DNA from: a bacterium | GTDB lineage: Bacteria > Patescibacteriota > Minisyncoccia > Phycocordibacterales > JAKAEA01 | Length of the DNA stretch: 40,464 nucleotides | Assembly (NCBI GenBank): GCA_021785065.1 | Contig: JAJYGQ010000011.1 | Location: 1 to 40,464 of the forward strand | Reading direction: 5' to 3' | Shown here: positions 16,461 to 23,599 of the stretch, in pieces | Position numbering within the stretch: the stretch's first letter is position 1 | How the letters are laid out: every line of letters begins with the position of its first letter | The notes under the pieces: model-generated | Database searches by the model: none | Seen by the model: only the letters and a program-made list of their open reading frames with translations | What the model was told of the DNA's origin: nothing | Program-made: the position numbers and the translations under genes

Positions 16461-16466
16461 TAGGAT
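16461..16466 (+). promoter_or_regulatory. -10 element for the SpoU methyltransferase gene
   Basis: TAGGAT with 6 nt (GGGGCC) before the ATG at 16473; no ribosome binding site of the usual kind. Confidence 0.4.
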
Positions 16467-16472
16467 GGGGCC

Positions 16473-16952
16473 ATGAAAAAGGCGTCAATTTTTCTTTTAC
16501 TGCACGATATTCGCAGCGCCCATAACGTGGGGGCGATGTTTCGTACCGCTGACGCGGCGGGTGTCGCGAAGGTTTTTTTGAGTGGCACGACGCCGGCGCC
16601 GGTGGATCGTTTCGGCCGGCCGGTTAAAGAAATTATTAAAACGGCGCTCGGTGCGGAGAAAAGTGTGACGTGGGAGCAGGTGGCTAACGCGGCGAAATTT
16701 CTCGGCGATTTTAAAAAAGATGGTGGGCGAATTGTCGCTATTGAACAAGATAAAAAAGCTCTGGACTATAAAAAGATTACTTTGTTGAAAGGTCCGACAC
16801 TTTTTATTGTTGGTAATGAAGTGGCGGGGTTGCCGCGGAGAATTTTACAGCAGTGTGATGTGGTTGCTGAAATTCCGATGCGTGGCAGCAAAGAGTCGCT
16901 CAATGTGTCGGTGGCACTAGGCGTGGCGCTGTTTAGGATTTTGAATATTTAA
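16473..16952 (+). CDS. SpoU (TrmH) family RNA 2'-O-methyltransferase
   Basis: 159 aa, the minimal catalytic domain. Methylates ribose in tRNA or rRNA with SAM bound in a trefoil knot. All three SpoU motifs are present: DIRSAHNVGAMFRTADAAGV (residues ~11-30), LFIVGNEVAGLP (~110-121) and IPMRGSKESLNVSVALGV (~133-150). The absence of an N-terminal RNA-binding domain fits TrmL-like enzymes, but the exact target cannot be read from sequence. A single-gene unit closed by a terminator 29 nt downstream. Confidence 0.9.
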   Translation: MKKASIFLLLHDIRSAHNVGAMFRTADAAGVAKVFLSGTTPAPVDRFGRPVKEIIKTALGAEKSVTWEQVANAAKFLGDFKKDGGRIVAIEQDKKALDYKKITLLKGPTLFIVGNEVAGLPRRILQQCDVVAEIPMRGSKESLNVSVALGVALFRILNI

Positions 16953-16980
16953 AATACTGTACGCAGAGTAAATATATAAT

Positions 16981-17011
16981 CAAAAACCCCGCATTCATTG
17001 CGAGGTTTTTG
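16981..17011 (+). terminator. Terminator after the SpoU gene
   Basis: CAAAAACC and CGC pair with GCG and GGTTTTTG around a 7-nt loop, with one bulged base on each side; a T run is included in the right arm. Confidence 0.8.
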
Positions 17012-17024
17012 ATTGATCACTTTC

Positions 17025-17050
17025 AGTGGTTCCGATCTGCACTGCTAAGC
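17025..17050 (+). repeat. Partial inverted copy of the tRNA-Ser(GCT)-like gene
   Basis: AGTGGTTCCGATCTGCACTG and the following CTAAGC match the D-arm and anticodon arm of the gene at 17120-17190 (minus strand), with GATC-Y-GCACTGCTAAGC shared except for one base. The copy has no acceptor or T-arm and points the other way, about 100 bp off. Confidence 0.6.
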
Positions 17051-17119
17051 TTAAAGTAAGTGTATATTAATGTATCTAATAATACAACTTCCCCTGTAAT
17101 AAATTATGTGCTGCGGTGA

Positions 17120-17190
17120 AGCCGGCGGAGGGGATTGAACCCTCAGGATCTGCTTAGCAGTGCGGATCCTCGGAAACCACCGACGCCGGC
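17120..17190 (-). tRNA. tRNA-Ser(GCT)-like gene with unusual structure
   Basis: Acceptor GCCGGCG/CGCCGGC (7 pairs) and T-arm GAGGG-TTCAATC-CCCTC are perfect. Between them lie a short D-arm (TCGG-TGGTTT-CCGA) and an extended anticodon arm (GGATCCGC/GCAGATCC with one C-A mismatch) closing an 8-nt loop ACTGCTAA that contains GCT. A normal tRNA-Ser has a long variable arm and is about 88 nt; this has 1 nt there and totals about 71. It may be a degenerate gene or a truly odd serine tRNA. Confidence 0.5.
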
Positions 17191-17193
17191 GTC

Positions 17194-17217
17194 CCAATGT
17201 CTGACAAAAGACATTGG
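17194..17217. other. Hairpin between mutM and the tRNA-Ser-like gene
   Basis: CCAATGTCT and AGACATTGG form nine perfect pairs around a 6-nt loop. There is no T run on the minus strand after it, so it is not a classical terminator for mutM; it may be a processing signal. Confidence 0.5.
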
Positions 17218-17275
17218 AAGCGTATAGTCTAGCGAGTCGGTGTTAAAATTCTCGTAAACTTTTCTTAAAGCTTTA

Positions 17276-18193
17276 TTAAAAAAGTTTTTGGTGAGTGTCG
17301 CAGAAGTGAGCGCCGCGGCCGGCGAGGGCGAGGCGGCGGATGGTGCCGGGGCAGCCGCGGCGCGGACAGGGCTTGCCGGTGCGACGATAAGCATTATGCG
17401 TACTTTGAAATTTTCCGGGCTTACCGTAAATATTGCGATAATCAGAATCAGAGTCGCCCCCGAAATCAATGCCCTTACGTAGTACGTCACGCATTGCCGC
17501 GTAAAGTTTTTTGAGCACAGCTGGCGGAATTTTACCAACCCTTGCCAAGGGATGGATACCGGCAATCCAGAGCATTTCGTCGGAATAAATATTGCCGATG
17601 CCAGCAATAATTTCCTGATCCATTAATACCTGTTTAATTTTTCCTTGGGGTCGCCGGGCCAGGCGCTCGCACATTTTCTGAAATGTAAAATCGTGAGCAA
17701 GCGGCTCAGGACCAAGATGAGAGAGATCGTCGAGCGTACTCGCATCAGCAGTTTTAAAAAGATAGACCGTGGCAAATTTTCGCAGGTCAGAAAAAACCAA
17801 ATGTTTTTTATTGGAAAGCGTAAAGACAAGGTGAATATAACGATTGAACGGATCGGTAAGCGGCCCGCGCGAAATTTTTGGCCGCCATATTTTTTCTTTC
17901 GCACTAAATACATAGGTACCCACCATGAGATGTCCCGTCATCTTCATATGAATTAATATTGTGTGGCCACGCTGTAAATGAATGAGTACATTTTTACCAC
18001 GGCGCTCGGCACCAAGAATTTTCGCACCGCGAACAGCGTTTCTAAACCGAGCAAAATAGCGCGGATTTTTAATATTTTCTTTGGTGGCATGAAAGGAGCT
18101 GCGATAGTCAGTCCACACCTCGACAATTTTTTTGCCGCGCACGAGAGCATTCAAACCATCGACTGTTGTTTGAACTTCAGGTAATTCAGGCAT
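17276..18193 (-). CDS. mutM: Formamidopyrimidine-DNA glycosylase
   Basis: 305 aa. Removes 8-oxoguanine and nicks the DNA. The catalytic N-terminus MPELPEVQT with Pro2 and Glu3, RRGKNVLIH carrying the conserved Lys, HMKMTGHL, and the helix-two-turn-helix segment MDQEIIAGIGNIYSDE are all visible. The C-terminal zinc finger has CPRRGC and then FCDTHQ: the fourth ligand is His where most family members have Cys. The ATG shares a base with the TAA of the upstream murE-like gene, so translation is probably coupled. Confidence 0.95.
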   Translation of the reverse strand: MPELPEVQTTVDGLNALVRGKKIVEVWTDYRSSFHATKENIKNPRYFARFRNAVRGAKILGAERRGKNVLIHLQRGHTILIHMKMTGHLMVGTYVFSAKEKIWRPKISRGPLTDPFNRYIHLVFTLSNKKHLVFSDLRKFATVYLFKTADASTLDDLSHLGPEPLAHDFTFQKMCERLARRPQGKIKQVLMDQEIIAGIGNIYSDEMLWIAGIHPLARVGKIPPAVLKKLYAAMRDVLRKGIDFGGDSDSDYRNIYGKPGKFQSTHNAYRRTGKPCPRRGCPGTIRRLALAGRGAHFCDTHQKLF

Positions 18194-19485
18194 TATGCGC
18201 TCAAAACATTTTCTAATTCTTCGCGAGCCACAGTCGCGTCACTCCAAGGAATTTTGCTGCCGTTCGGACCCATAATATATGGATCGGTGCCTTTGCCCGT
18301 GATGAGCACGGTATCGTTCGGCTGGGCCATCGCAAGAGCCTGATGAATCGCTTGGCGGCGATCCATAATAACTTCATGAGGAGTGGTGGTGATGCCAGGC
18401 AACATCTCGTTGATAATAGCTTGCGGGTCTTCGTCGTAAGGATCTTCATTGGTAAGAATAATGCGCCAGCAATTGTCGTTGGCGATTTTCGCCATTTCGG
18501 GACGTTTCCAGCGATCGCGACCGCCACCGGTATTGCCAAGCACGCAGATTTTTCGACTGTCTTTGAAAACTCCATACACTTTTTCGAGAGAATCAGCAGT
18601 GTGAGCATAGTCTACGACTACCGTAAATGTTTGTCGTTTGGCAAGCAGATGTCCTTCTGGCAGGGTGATTTTTTGCACCCGGCCGACAATAGTGGAAAGT
18701 GTAGCTAAGCCTCGCTCTACATCTTGAGTAATCACACCTTGGGTCGTTGCGTATGCAATTGCCGCCAAAATATTGCTGATATTAAAAACCCCCTGCAAAT
18801 GTGAACGGATATTTTTACCGTTCAAGGTGAAATAGAGACCAAAATGATCAAATGAATATGGCTCGGCATCGGCGAGGGTAAAATGTCGTACCTCGGCACT
18901 CGGCGCCGCGTCCTCAAATTTTTTACTCTCTTTGTCGTCAGCATTAGTCACCAAAATTTTTTGCTTCTTAGACGAATGCTCTAAAGCCGTGGCGAGTCGA
19001 AGTTTTGCTGCCAAATATTTTTCGAAGCTACCGTGTGATTCAATGTGCTCGGGGGAAATGTTGAGAAAAATGAGGGCATCAAAATCAATGAAGAGGTGAC
19101 GATACTGGCGCGCGGCCTCGGACGTCATTTCGAGAATAGCGTATTCGCAGCCTGCAGCAACTGCTTGACGCAAAAAGCGTTGTACAAAAAAGCGACCAGG
19201 CATTGTCATTTTATAAAGATTGGGCCGGGTAGTATCGTCAATTTTAAAGCGAATAGTGCCGGCAAGCGCCGTTTTCTTTCCCGTCGCTTCTAAGATGGCA
19301 TTTAAAATTTCAGCAGTGCTGGATTTTCCTTTGGTGCCAGTGATGGCAACCACCTTAAGTTCGCGAGCAGGGAAGTGATAGAGTAGAGCGCCACCAAGTG
19401 CAAGGAAATAATGATATATCGGTGCGGCGGCATTAAACAACCGGCGCGGTATAAATTTTTTTACAGTTCGCAAAAAAGTTTCCAT
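18193..19485 (-). CDS. murE: MurE-like muramyl-peptide ligase
   Basis: 430 aa. Mur ligase that adds an amino acid to the UDP-MurNAc peptide. ATP loop ITGTKGKSST (K in place of the usual N), LEMTSE, NISPEHIESHGSFEKYLAAK (with the Lys that is carbamylated in the family), VDYAHTADSLEKV and GNTGGGRDRWKRPEM support MurE rather than MurD or MurF. The substrate motif, DNPR in diaminopimelate-adding enzymes, reads EDPY here, so the third amino acid may be other than meso-DAP. The N-terminal UDP-binding domain is reduced. It follows ruvA by 4 nt. Confidence 0.85.
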   Translation of the reverse strand: METFLRTVKKFIPRRLFNAAAPIYHYFLALGGALLYHFPARELKVVAITGTKGKSSTAEILNAILEATGKKTALAGTIRFKIDDTTRPNLYKMTMPGRFFVQRFLRQAVAAGCEYAILEMTSEAARQYRHLFIDFDALIFLNISPEHIESHGSFEKYLAAKLRLATALEHSSKKQKILVTNADDKESKKFEDAAPSAEVRHFTLADAEPYSFDHFGLYFTLNGKNIRSHLQGVFNISNILAAIAYATTQGVITQDVERGLATLSTIVGRVQKITLPEGHLLAKRQTFTVVVDYAHTADSLEKVYGVFKDSRKICVLGNTGGGRDRWKRPEMAKIANDNCWRIILTNEDPYDEDPQAIINEMLPGITTTPHEVIMDRRQAIHQALAMAQPNDTVLITGKGTDPYIMGPNGSKIPWSDATVAREELENVLSA

Positions 19486-19489
19486 AAAA

Positions 19490-20071
19490 TTATTTTTTTG
19501 TTGTATTTTTACTGAGCATTTTTAGCGCCGCGCGAATGCGCTCGGCGACATCACCCACATCCGCAGGTACTTTCTTCAATGCTTCACGCGCATCACGCTC
19601 GGCGTAGCCCAATGCAGTGAGCGCTTCCAGGGCATCCGATGCCTCCAGGGCTTCGGGCGCGTCAACATCGTCAAGGCCCAAAAACTTATCCTTCAAGTCC
19701 AAAACAATTTTTTCAGCATGCTTGCGACTAATGCCAGAAACTTTGTGGAGATATGCCGGATCGTCGCCCGCGACCGCTTTTTTAATAGTGGCTGGGTTTG
19801 CAGCGTTTAAAATTGCGAGTGCCGTTTTTGGACCGATGCCAGAAACGCCGAGCAGTAGCTCAAACATCTCCCGCTCAGTTTTTTCACCAAAACCGTATAA
19901 ATCTAGAGCGTCGTCGCGCACGGCGAGATAGGTCCAAAATGTTGCTATTTGGCCACGCTCTCGCTCGAGCATACCGGCTGTGGTGAATATTTTATAGCCG
20001 ACACCGCCAACGTCAACAATAAGTGAGCGCGCATCGCCGTCGACAACTTTACCGGTAATGAGGGCTATCAT
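19490..20071 (-). CDS. ruvA: Holliday junction DNA helicase subunit RuvA
   Basis: 193 aa, normal length. Binds four-way junctions and recruits RuvB. N-terminal OB fold (MIALITGKVV, VGGVGYKIF), two helix-hairpin-helix motifs (VSGIGPKTALAIL and VSGISRKHAEKIV) and a C-terminal UBA-like domain (ALTALGYAERDAREAL). First gene of the minus-strand ruvA-murE-mutM unit; TATTAT lies 8 nt before the ATG. Confidence 0.95.
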   Translation of the reverse strand: MIALITGKVVDGDARSLIVDVGGVGYKIFTTAGMLERERGQIATFWTYLAVRDDALDLYGFGEKTEREMFELLLGVSGIGPKTALAILNAANPATIKKAVAGDDPAYLHKVSGISRKHAEKIVLDLKDKFLGLDDVDAPEALEASDALEALTALGYAERDAREALKKVPADVGDVAERIRAALKMLSKNTTKK

Positions 20072-20131
20072 TACGCTCTATAATACGCCGCGCATTGCTT
20101 TTTCGCCAGCATTCGGTATACTAAGCGCATT

Positions 20132-20398
20132 ATGGCAATCACATCATCAGCAAAGAAAGCGTTGCGCGTGTCGCGCCGCCGTCGCGTCGTTAATCTGCAT
20201 CGTAAAGAAGCGATGCTTGATGTTATCAAGCGCGTCAAAAAATTTGTCACTGATAAAAACACCGCTGAGGCAGTGAAGCTTTTGAGCGAAGCCTACAAGG
20301 CAATTGATAAAGCAGCAAAAAACGATCTCATAAAAAAGAACACCGCCGCTCGAAAAAAATCTCGCCTCTCCAAGCTCGTTAAAAAATCACGTAGCTAA
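20132..20398 (+). CDS. rpsT: 30S ribosomal protein S20
   Basis: 88 aa, typical S20 length. A very basic, helical protein that binds 16S rRNA. The usual head (AITSSAKKALRVSRRRR) and tail (LIKKNTAARKKSRLSKLVKK) are clear. TATACT stands 9 nt before the ATG. A terminator hairpin follows within 12 nt. Confidence 0.95.
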   Translation: MAITSSAKKALRVSRRRRVVNLHRKEAMLDVIKRVKKFVTDKNTAEAVKLLSEAYKAIDKAAKNDLIKKNTAARKKSRLSKLVKKSRS

Positions 20399-20409
20399 AT
20401 TTACATTAC

Positions 20410-20452
20410 AAAAAGTCCGTGCCGCGCTCCACGTATTCACGGACTAATTTTT
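20410..20452. terminator. Bidirectional terminator between rpsT and the next gene
   Basis: AGTCCGTG and CACGGACT pair around a 15-nt loop, with an A run to the left and a T run to the right, so it serves both convergent genes. The stop codon of the minus-strand gene lies within it. Confidence 0.75.
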
Positions 20453-20757
20453 CGTCGCATTTTTGATGCCACTCTGATACTGCGAGCAGCTCGTGGACAC
20501 AACAAACCGCATTCCTGAATAAGGCGTTTTGCTAGTCTAAATAACTCCTTCTTGTGTTGTTTCCTCCATACGAGGAGTTTTTCAGGCCAATCAATTAAGC
20601 CGCGATAGTGTCTGTTGTGTTTGCGACAGTCGTCCTTAACTTGTTGCTTAAAGGATTCTTTTAAAACCCAAAAGACTTTAGCTTGTGCTTTTAAAAGTTT
20701 ATGCACACGAGCCATCTCTTTTAAGTTTAAAGATATACGTGTCACCGGTCTATACAT
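20437..20757 (-). CDS. Basic orphan protein
   Basis: 106 aa starting MYRPVTRISLNLKEM. The start at 20757 is set by a strong Shine-Dalgarno (AAAGGAGG) 7 nt upstream; an upstream in-frame ATG would overlap the flavin reductase gene. It is rich in Lys and Arg, predicted mostly helical (KEMARVHKLLKAQAKVFW, then KKELFRLAKRLIQE), and could bind nucleic acid. No family is recognised. It is a single gene with its own terminator. Confidence 0.6.
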   Translation of the reverse strand: MYRPVTRISLNLKEMARVHKLLKAQAKVFWVLKESFKQQVKDDCRKHNRHYRGLIDWPEKLLVWRKQHKKELFRLAKRLIQECGLLCPRAARSIRVASKMRRKISP

Positions 20758-20809
20758 ATAACACCTCCTTTCTAAAGGTATTGTGACACCAAAGGTAAGT
20801 ATATCACTA

Positions 20810-21352
20810 TTACAATATTCTGCTTGTCGCAAGAGTAGATAATAGCTCGTCTATTTTCTTTTTAGTTATCTCGTCGATAAGTGTGCCGTTCTCGTCAAAT
20901 TTTTCTTGTGCCATACCAAGATAAAATTCCGGGTTTCCTACCACGCGAACATTCATACAAAGTAGTGATTGTTTCAGAACATACTGAGCTGCTATAGTGC
21001 CGGTTATGCCATTGGTAGCGCCTACGGTTGCTACTAATTTTCCATTCCACACATTGTCGTCTTTGGGTCGTGATGTCCAATCAATTAAATTTTTTAAAAC
21101 ACCGGGTACCGAGCGATTATATTCTGGTGTAGCAATAATGACCGCGTCAGCCGATTTAATTTTATTTTTAACCACAGTTACGGCAGTAGGATAATTGGCG
21201 AGCAAATCCTGATTAAAAAGGGGCACATCTTTAAAATCAGCTATCTCTAATTGCAAGCCTTTTGCTTCCGCACGTTCTTTAATGGCAGCCATCAGCATGC
21301 CGTTCAATGATCCTTTGCGAAAACTGCCCACAATACCAAAAATATTTTTCAT
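20810..21352 (-). CDS. NADPH-dependent FMN reductase-like flavoprotein
   Basis: 180 aa, flavodoxin-like. The FMN phosphate loop GSFRKGSLN (residues ~9-17) and the flavin-ring loop TPEYNRSVPGVLKNLIDW (~75-92) are diagnostic of the family that includes chromate and azo reductases. It reduces FMN or quinones with NAD(P)H; the natural substrate is not predictable. TAGTAT lies exactly 6 nt before the ATG with no ribosome binding site. Confidence 0.9.
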   Translation of the reverse strand: MKNIFGIVGSFRKGSLNGMLMAAIKERAEAKGLQLEIADFKDVPLFNQDLLANYPTAVTVVKNKIKSADAVIIATPEYNRSVPGVLKNLIDWTSRPKDDNVWNGKLVATVGATNGITGTIAAQYVLKQSLLCMNVRVVGNPEFYLGMAQEKFDENGTLIDEITKKKIDELLSTLATSRIL

Positions 21353-21358
21353 GCACCT

Positions 21359-21364
21359 ATACTA
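21359..21364 (-). promoter_or_regulatory. -10 element for the flavin reductase gene
   Basis: TAGTAT on the minus strand, 6 nt (AGGTGC) before the ATG at 21352. Confidence 0.45.
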
Positions 21365-21441
21365 CTATATTTCAGTTGATTGGCGAATTATAATTGTATA
21401 TAGTTGAGCAAGAGTTTGCTTGAAAATAGAAAGGAGTTTTT

Positions 21442-21786
21442 ATGCCTACGTATGCTACTAACGTTCCGTGTCCTCACTGTAAAAAGGGTCTGATTGTGGC
21501 CGATACCACAATCGCTGAAGAAAAATGGGACGGCTTCATAGGGCCCCGTGCTTCACCTCCTCGGTTACATATTGATGTCGTATTCTATTGTAACAATTCT
21601 CGATGCTGTGTCGTTTTTCATCATCCTCCCGGTCAACCAAGTTTGGAGAAAAAAATCAAGGAAAGAATTCTTGAAAAGCAACAACGAGACTGGGAAAAAA
21701 CACGACCACCTTATTTTACCGCTCCCATAATTACCCCTGTTGCTAAGCGACAACTCGACAGGGCAATACGACAACGTCGGTCTTGA
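21442..21786 (+). CDS. Small zinc-ribbon-like orphan protein
   Basis: 114 aa. Two metal-binding pairs, CPHC near residue 10 and a CNNSRC cluster near 50, suggest a zinc ribbon in the first half; the second half is charged and helical (LEKKIKERILEKQQRDWEK) and ends in basic residues. The Shine-Dalgarno GAAAGGAG precedes the ATG by 6 nt. A single-gene unit with its own terminator. No known family is recognised. Confidence 0.65.
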   Translation: MPTYATNVPCPHCKKGLIVADTTIAEEKWDGFIGPRASPPRLHIDVVFYCNNSRCCVVFHHPPGQPSLEKKIKERILEKQQRDWEKTRPPYFTAPIITPVAKRQLDRAIRQRRS

Positions 21787-21802
21787 TATCTTGTAATCCT
21801 TT

Positions 21803-21843
21803 CGCCACCATTCTCGAAATGAGGGGTGGCGATTTTATTTTTC
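21803..21843 (+). terminator. Terminator after the zinc-ribbon gene
   Basis: CGCCACC and GGTGGCG form seven perfect pairs around a 15-nt loop, followed by ATTTTATTTTT. Confidence 0.85.
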
Positions 21844-21859
21844 TTCCCTATAATTTTAT

Positions 21860-22288
21860 ATGCTTTCTAAAATAAGCGCAGGTCTTGCTTTGTATCGGAC
21901 ACGTGCCGGAAATGTTGAAATATTACTTGTTCATCCTGGTGGCCCCTTTTGGAAACATAAAGATGCTGGTGTCTGGAGTATTCCTAAGGGTGAAATTAAA
22001 GAAGGCGAAATCGATCTTCTTGGGGTAGCACAGCGTGAATTTCAAGAGGAGACAGGTTTTATACCTACTGGCACATTCACTACACTTGGTTCAGTAAAAA
22101 ATAATAAGACTGGAAAAATTCTTCATGCCTGGGCTTTTGCTGGTGACTGTGATCCTACACAACTTAGAAGTAATACCTGCTTTATCGACTGGCCACCGCG
22201 TTCAGGCAAGGAGCTTGAAATTCCTGAAGTTGACCGCGCTGAGTTTTTTACGCTCACCGCTGCGCGAAGCGCGAAAAAATTTTCCTGA
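21860..22288 (+). CDS. Nudix hydrolase
   Basis: 142 aa. Hydrolyses nucleoside diphosphates linked to another group. The Nudix helix runs from GEIKEGE to REFQEETGF with IDLLGVAQ between, one residue more than the standard seven-residue spacing. It resembles the group that includes diadenosine polyphosphate hydrolases (KDAGVWSIPKGE). The C-terminus stops soon after AEFFTLTAAR, before the usual final helix, and the remaining DNA runs into tRNA-Arg(GCG) 24 nt downstream. TATAAT lies 5 nt before the ATG. Confidence 0.88.
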   Translation: MLSKISAGLALYRTRAGNVEILLVHPGGPFWKHKDAGVWSIPKGEIKEGEIDLLGVAQREFQEETGFIPTGTFTTLGSVKNNKTGKILHAWAFAGDCDPTQLRSNTCFIDWPPRSGKELEIPEVDRAEFFTLTAARSAKKFS

Positions 22289-22311
22289 AACTGACCTTTG
22301 TACTTTTTGGG

Positions 22312-22383
22312 TGCCCCCAGCAGGAATCGAACCTGCATTACGAGATCCGCAATCTCGCGTTCTATCCATTAAACTATGGGGAC
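22312..22383 (-). tRNA. tRNA-Arg (anticodon GCG)
   Basis: A 72-nt cloverleaf with perfect anticodon stem CGAGA/TCTCG and loop TTGCGGA. Acceptor GTCCCCA/TGGGGGC has one T-G wobble; T-arm GCAGG-TTCGATT-CCTGC. Its D-arm and T-stem are almost the same as in tRNA-Arg(CCG) at 12932. GCG is unusual for bacteria, which normally read CGY/CGA with an ACG anticodon edited to inosine. Confidence 0.9.
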
Positions 22384-22432
22384 GAAAAAACGACGCGGCA
22401 GCCTCAAAGATACAAGAAAAAAAGGCGTTTGT

Positions 22433-22897
22433 CTATAAACCAATTTGTTCCATAAGTTTATGGAGAAACGTTTCTTCTCCCTTCACTTGTGGAATATGGG
22501 GAAGTAGATATTCGATTATTTCAATAGGATGTGTAGCGTCGTCAACGGGAATAATAATATGGGTCGAAAGAATCTTTTTCGATAGTAATACTATTTTAGT
22601 GTGTGGGTGATTATCATCAACCCAAAACGATTTTATGTCGTTATAGTCATAAAACATTGTTCCTGCCAGAATACCGAGTGGTTGGAGTTCACAATGAATA
22701 ATGTCGGGTGTGCGGGCGGCGTAGTAACCAGCTAAGATGCCGATGAGAATAATAAAAATCGCGAAGAGAACATTGCTGAAAAGTACAGAGAGGACGGCTA
22801 CCGAAATAACTATAATTCCATAGGACCAGAACCAGTCAGCGCTTCGTGGCTGGTGATAATATTCTGGCGCATCCCACTGGATAATTTCATATTCCAT
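22433..22897 (-). CDS. Membrane protein with a possible PH-like domain
   Basis: 154 aa. The N-terminus has the aromatic pattern EYYHQPRSADWFWSYG leading into two membrane helices (about residues 25-60). The soluble C-terminal half (IIHCELQPLGILAG, YNDIKSFWVDD, KIVLLSKK, then IIIPVDD) has the strand order of bacterial PH-like domains, followed by a helix. The call is by pattern only. TATACT lies 6 nt before the ATG. Confidence 0.55.
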   Translation of the reverse strand: MEYEIIQWDAPEYYHQPRSADWFWSYGIIVISVAVLSVLFSNVLFAIFIILIGILAGYYAARTPDIIHCELQPLGILAGTMFYDYNDIKSFWVDDNHPHTKIVLLSKKILSTHIIIPVDDATHPIEIIEYLLPHIPQVKGEETFLHKLMEQIGL

Positions 22898-22903
22898 AGT
22901 GAT

Positions 22904-22909
22904 AGTATA
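22904..22909 (-). promoter_or_regulatory. -10 element for the PH-like membrane protein gene
   Basis: TATACT on the minus strand, 6 nt (ATCACT) before the ATG at 22897. Confidence 0.5.
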
Positions 22910-22968
22910 CTATATTTATATGGCTTCCACTGTTCTTATGCTCGTTTTTTTGTTAGGCTGAGGGCCTT

Positions 22969-23055
22969 GGATGGGTGGCTGAGTGGTTTAAGGCACCAGT
23001 CTTGAAAACTGGCGAGTCCGAAAGGGCTCCGTGAGTTCGAATCTCACCCCATCCG
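22969..23055 (+). tRNA. tRNA-Ser (anticodon TGA)
   Basis: 87 nt, class II. Acceptor GGATGGG/CCCATCC with discriminator G, anticodon stem CCAGT/ACTGG with loop CTTGAAA, long variable arm GAGTCC-GAAA-GGGCTC, T-arm GTGAG-TTCGAAT-CTCAC. A fully normal serine tRNA, in contrast to the one at 17120. Confidence 0.96.
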
Positions 23056-23164
23056 CTTGGTATAATAATAATTTCTAGGAAGTTGGTTGTGTTCATGACT
23101 AATCCGTCGATGATGCAAATTGGCGAGGTTGCTAAACAAATAACATTATATCTCTACTAATACT

Positions 23165-23569
23165 ATGCATTTTCTTGGAATTGATTACGGTACAAAGCGA
23201 GTCGGTGTCGCCATAGCACACGAGCCGAGTAATATAGCAACCCCGCTTACCGTGCTTTGGATTGCCCATGAGACACCTGAAACGATTGCTCACAAGATTG
23301 CCGAGCTTGCGCGGAAACATACTATAAACACAATCGTTATTGGTGAGTCGAAGGATTTTCAAGGTGTGGACAATCCAGTTATGAAAAAAGCGCGAATGTG
23401 TGCAGAATTTTTAGCAAAAGAACTCACCGACACGGCGCGCATTGTTTTTGAGCCAGAATTTTTAACAACTCAGCAAGCACAACGTATTCAAGGTGATCAC
23501 TCACTTATTGATGCTTCAGCGGCTGCACTCATCCTCCAAAGCTATCTCGATCGCTTGCGCACAGTTTAA
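23165..23569 (+). CDS. ruvX: Putative pre-16S rRNA nuclease / Holliday junction resolvase YqgF
   Basis: 134 aa, normal length. RNase H-like fold with GIDYGTKRVGVAIAH at the N-terminus (catalytic Asp near residue 7), VIGESKDFQG with the central Glu, and the C-terminal DASAAALILQSYLD carrying the last Asp. In E. coli YqgF matures the 5' end of 16S rRNA. It leads into the pilM operon, 30 nt downstream. Confidence 0.93.
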   Translation: MHFLGIDYGTKRVGVAIAHEPSNIATPLTVLWIAHETPETIAHKIAELARKHTINTIVIGESKDFQGVDNPVMKKARMCAEFLAKELTDTARIVFEPEFLTTQQAQRIQGDHSLIDASAAALILQSYLDRLRTV

Positions 23570-23586
23570 TACGTAGGCAAATTTGT

Positions 23587-23592
23587 TATACT
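23587..23592 (+). promoter_or_regulatory. -10 element for pilM
   Basis: TATACT, 7 nt before the ATG at 23600; supports this start over the in-frame ATG at 23669. Confidence 0.45.
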
Positions 23593-23599
23593 TATAAAC

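Noticed and set aside
16297-17275. Whole-interval scan for a CRISPR array or tandem repeats, prompted by the repeated tRNA-like sequence
   Set aside because: Only two copies exist, in opposite orientation, without regular spacers; no CRISPR-like array was seen anywhere in the window.
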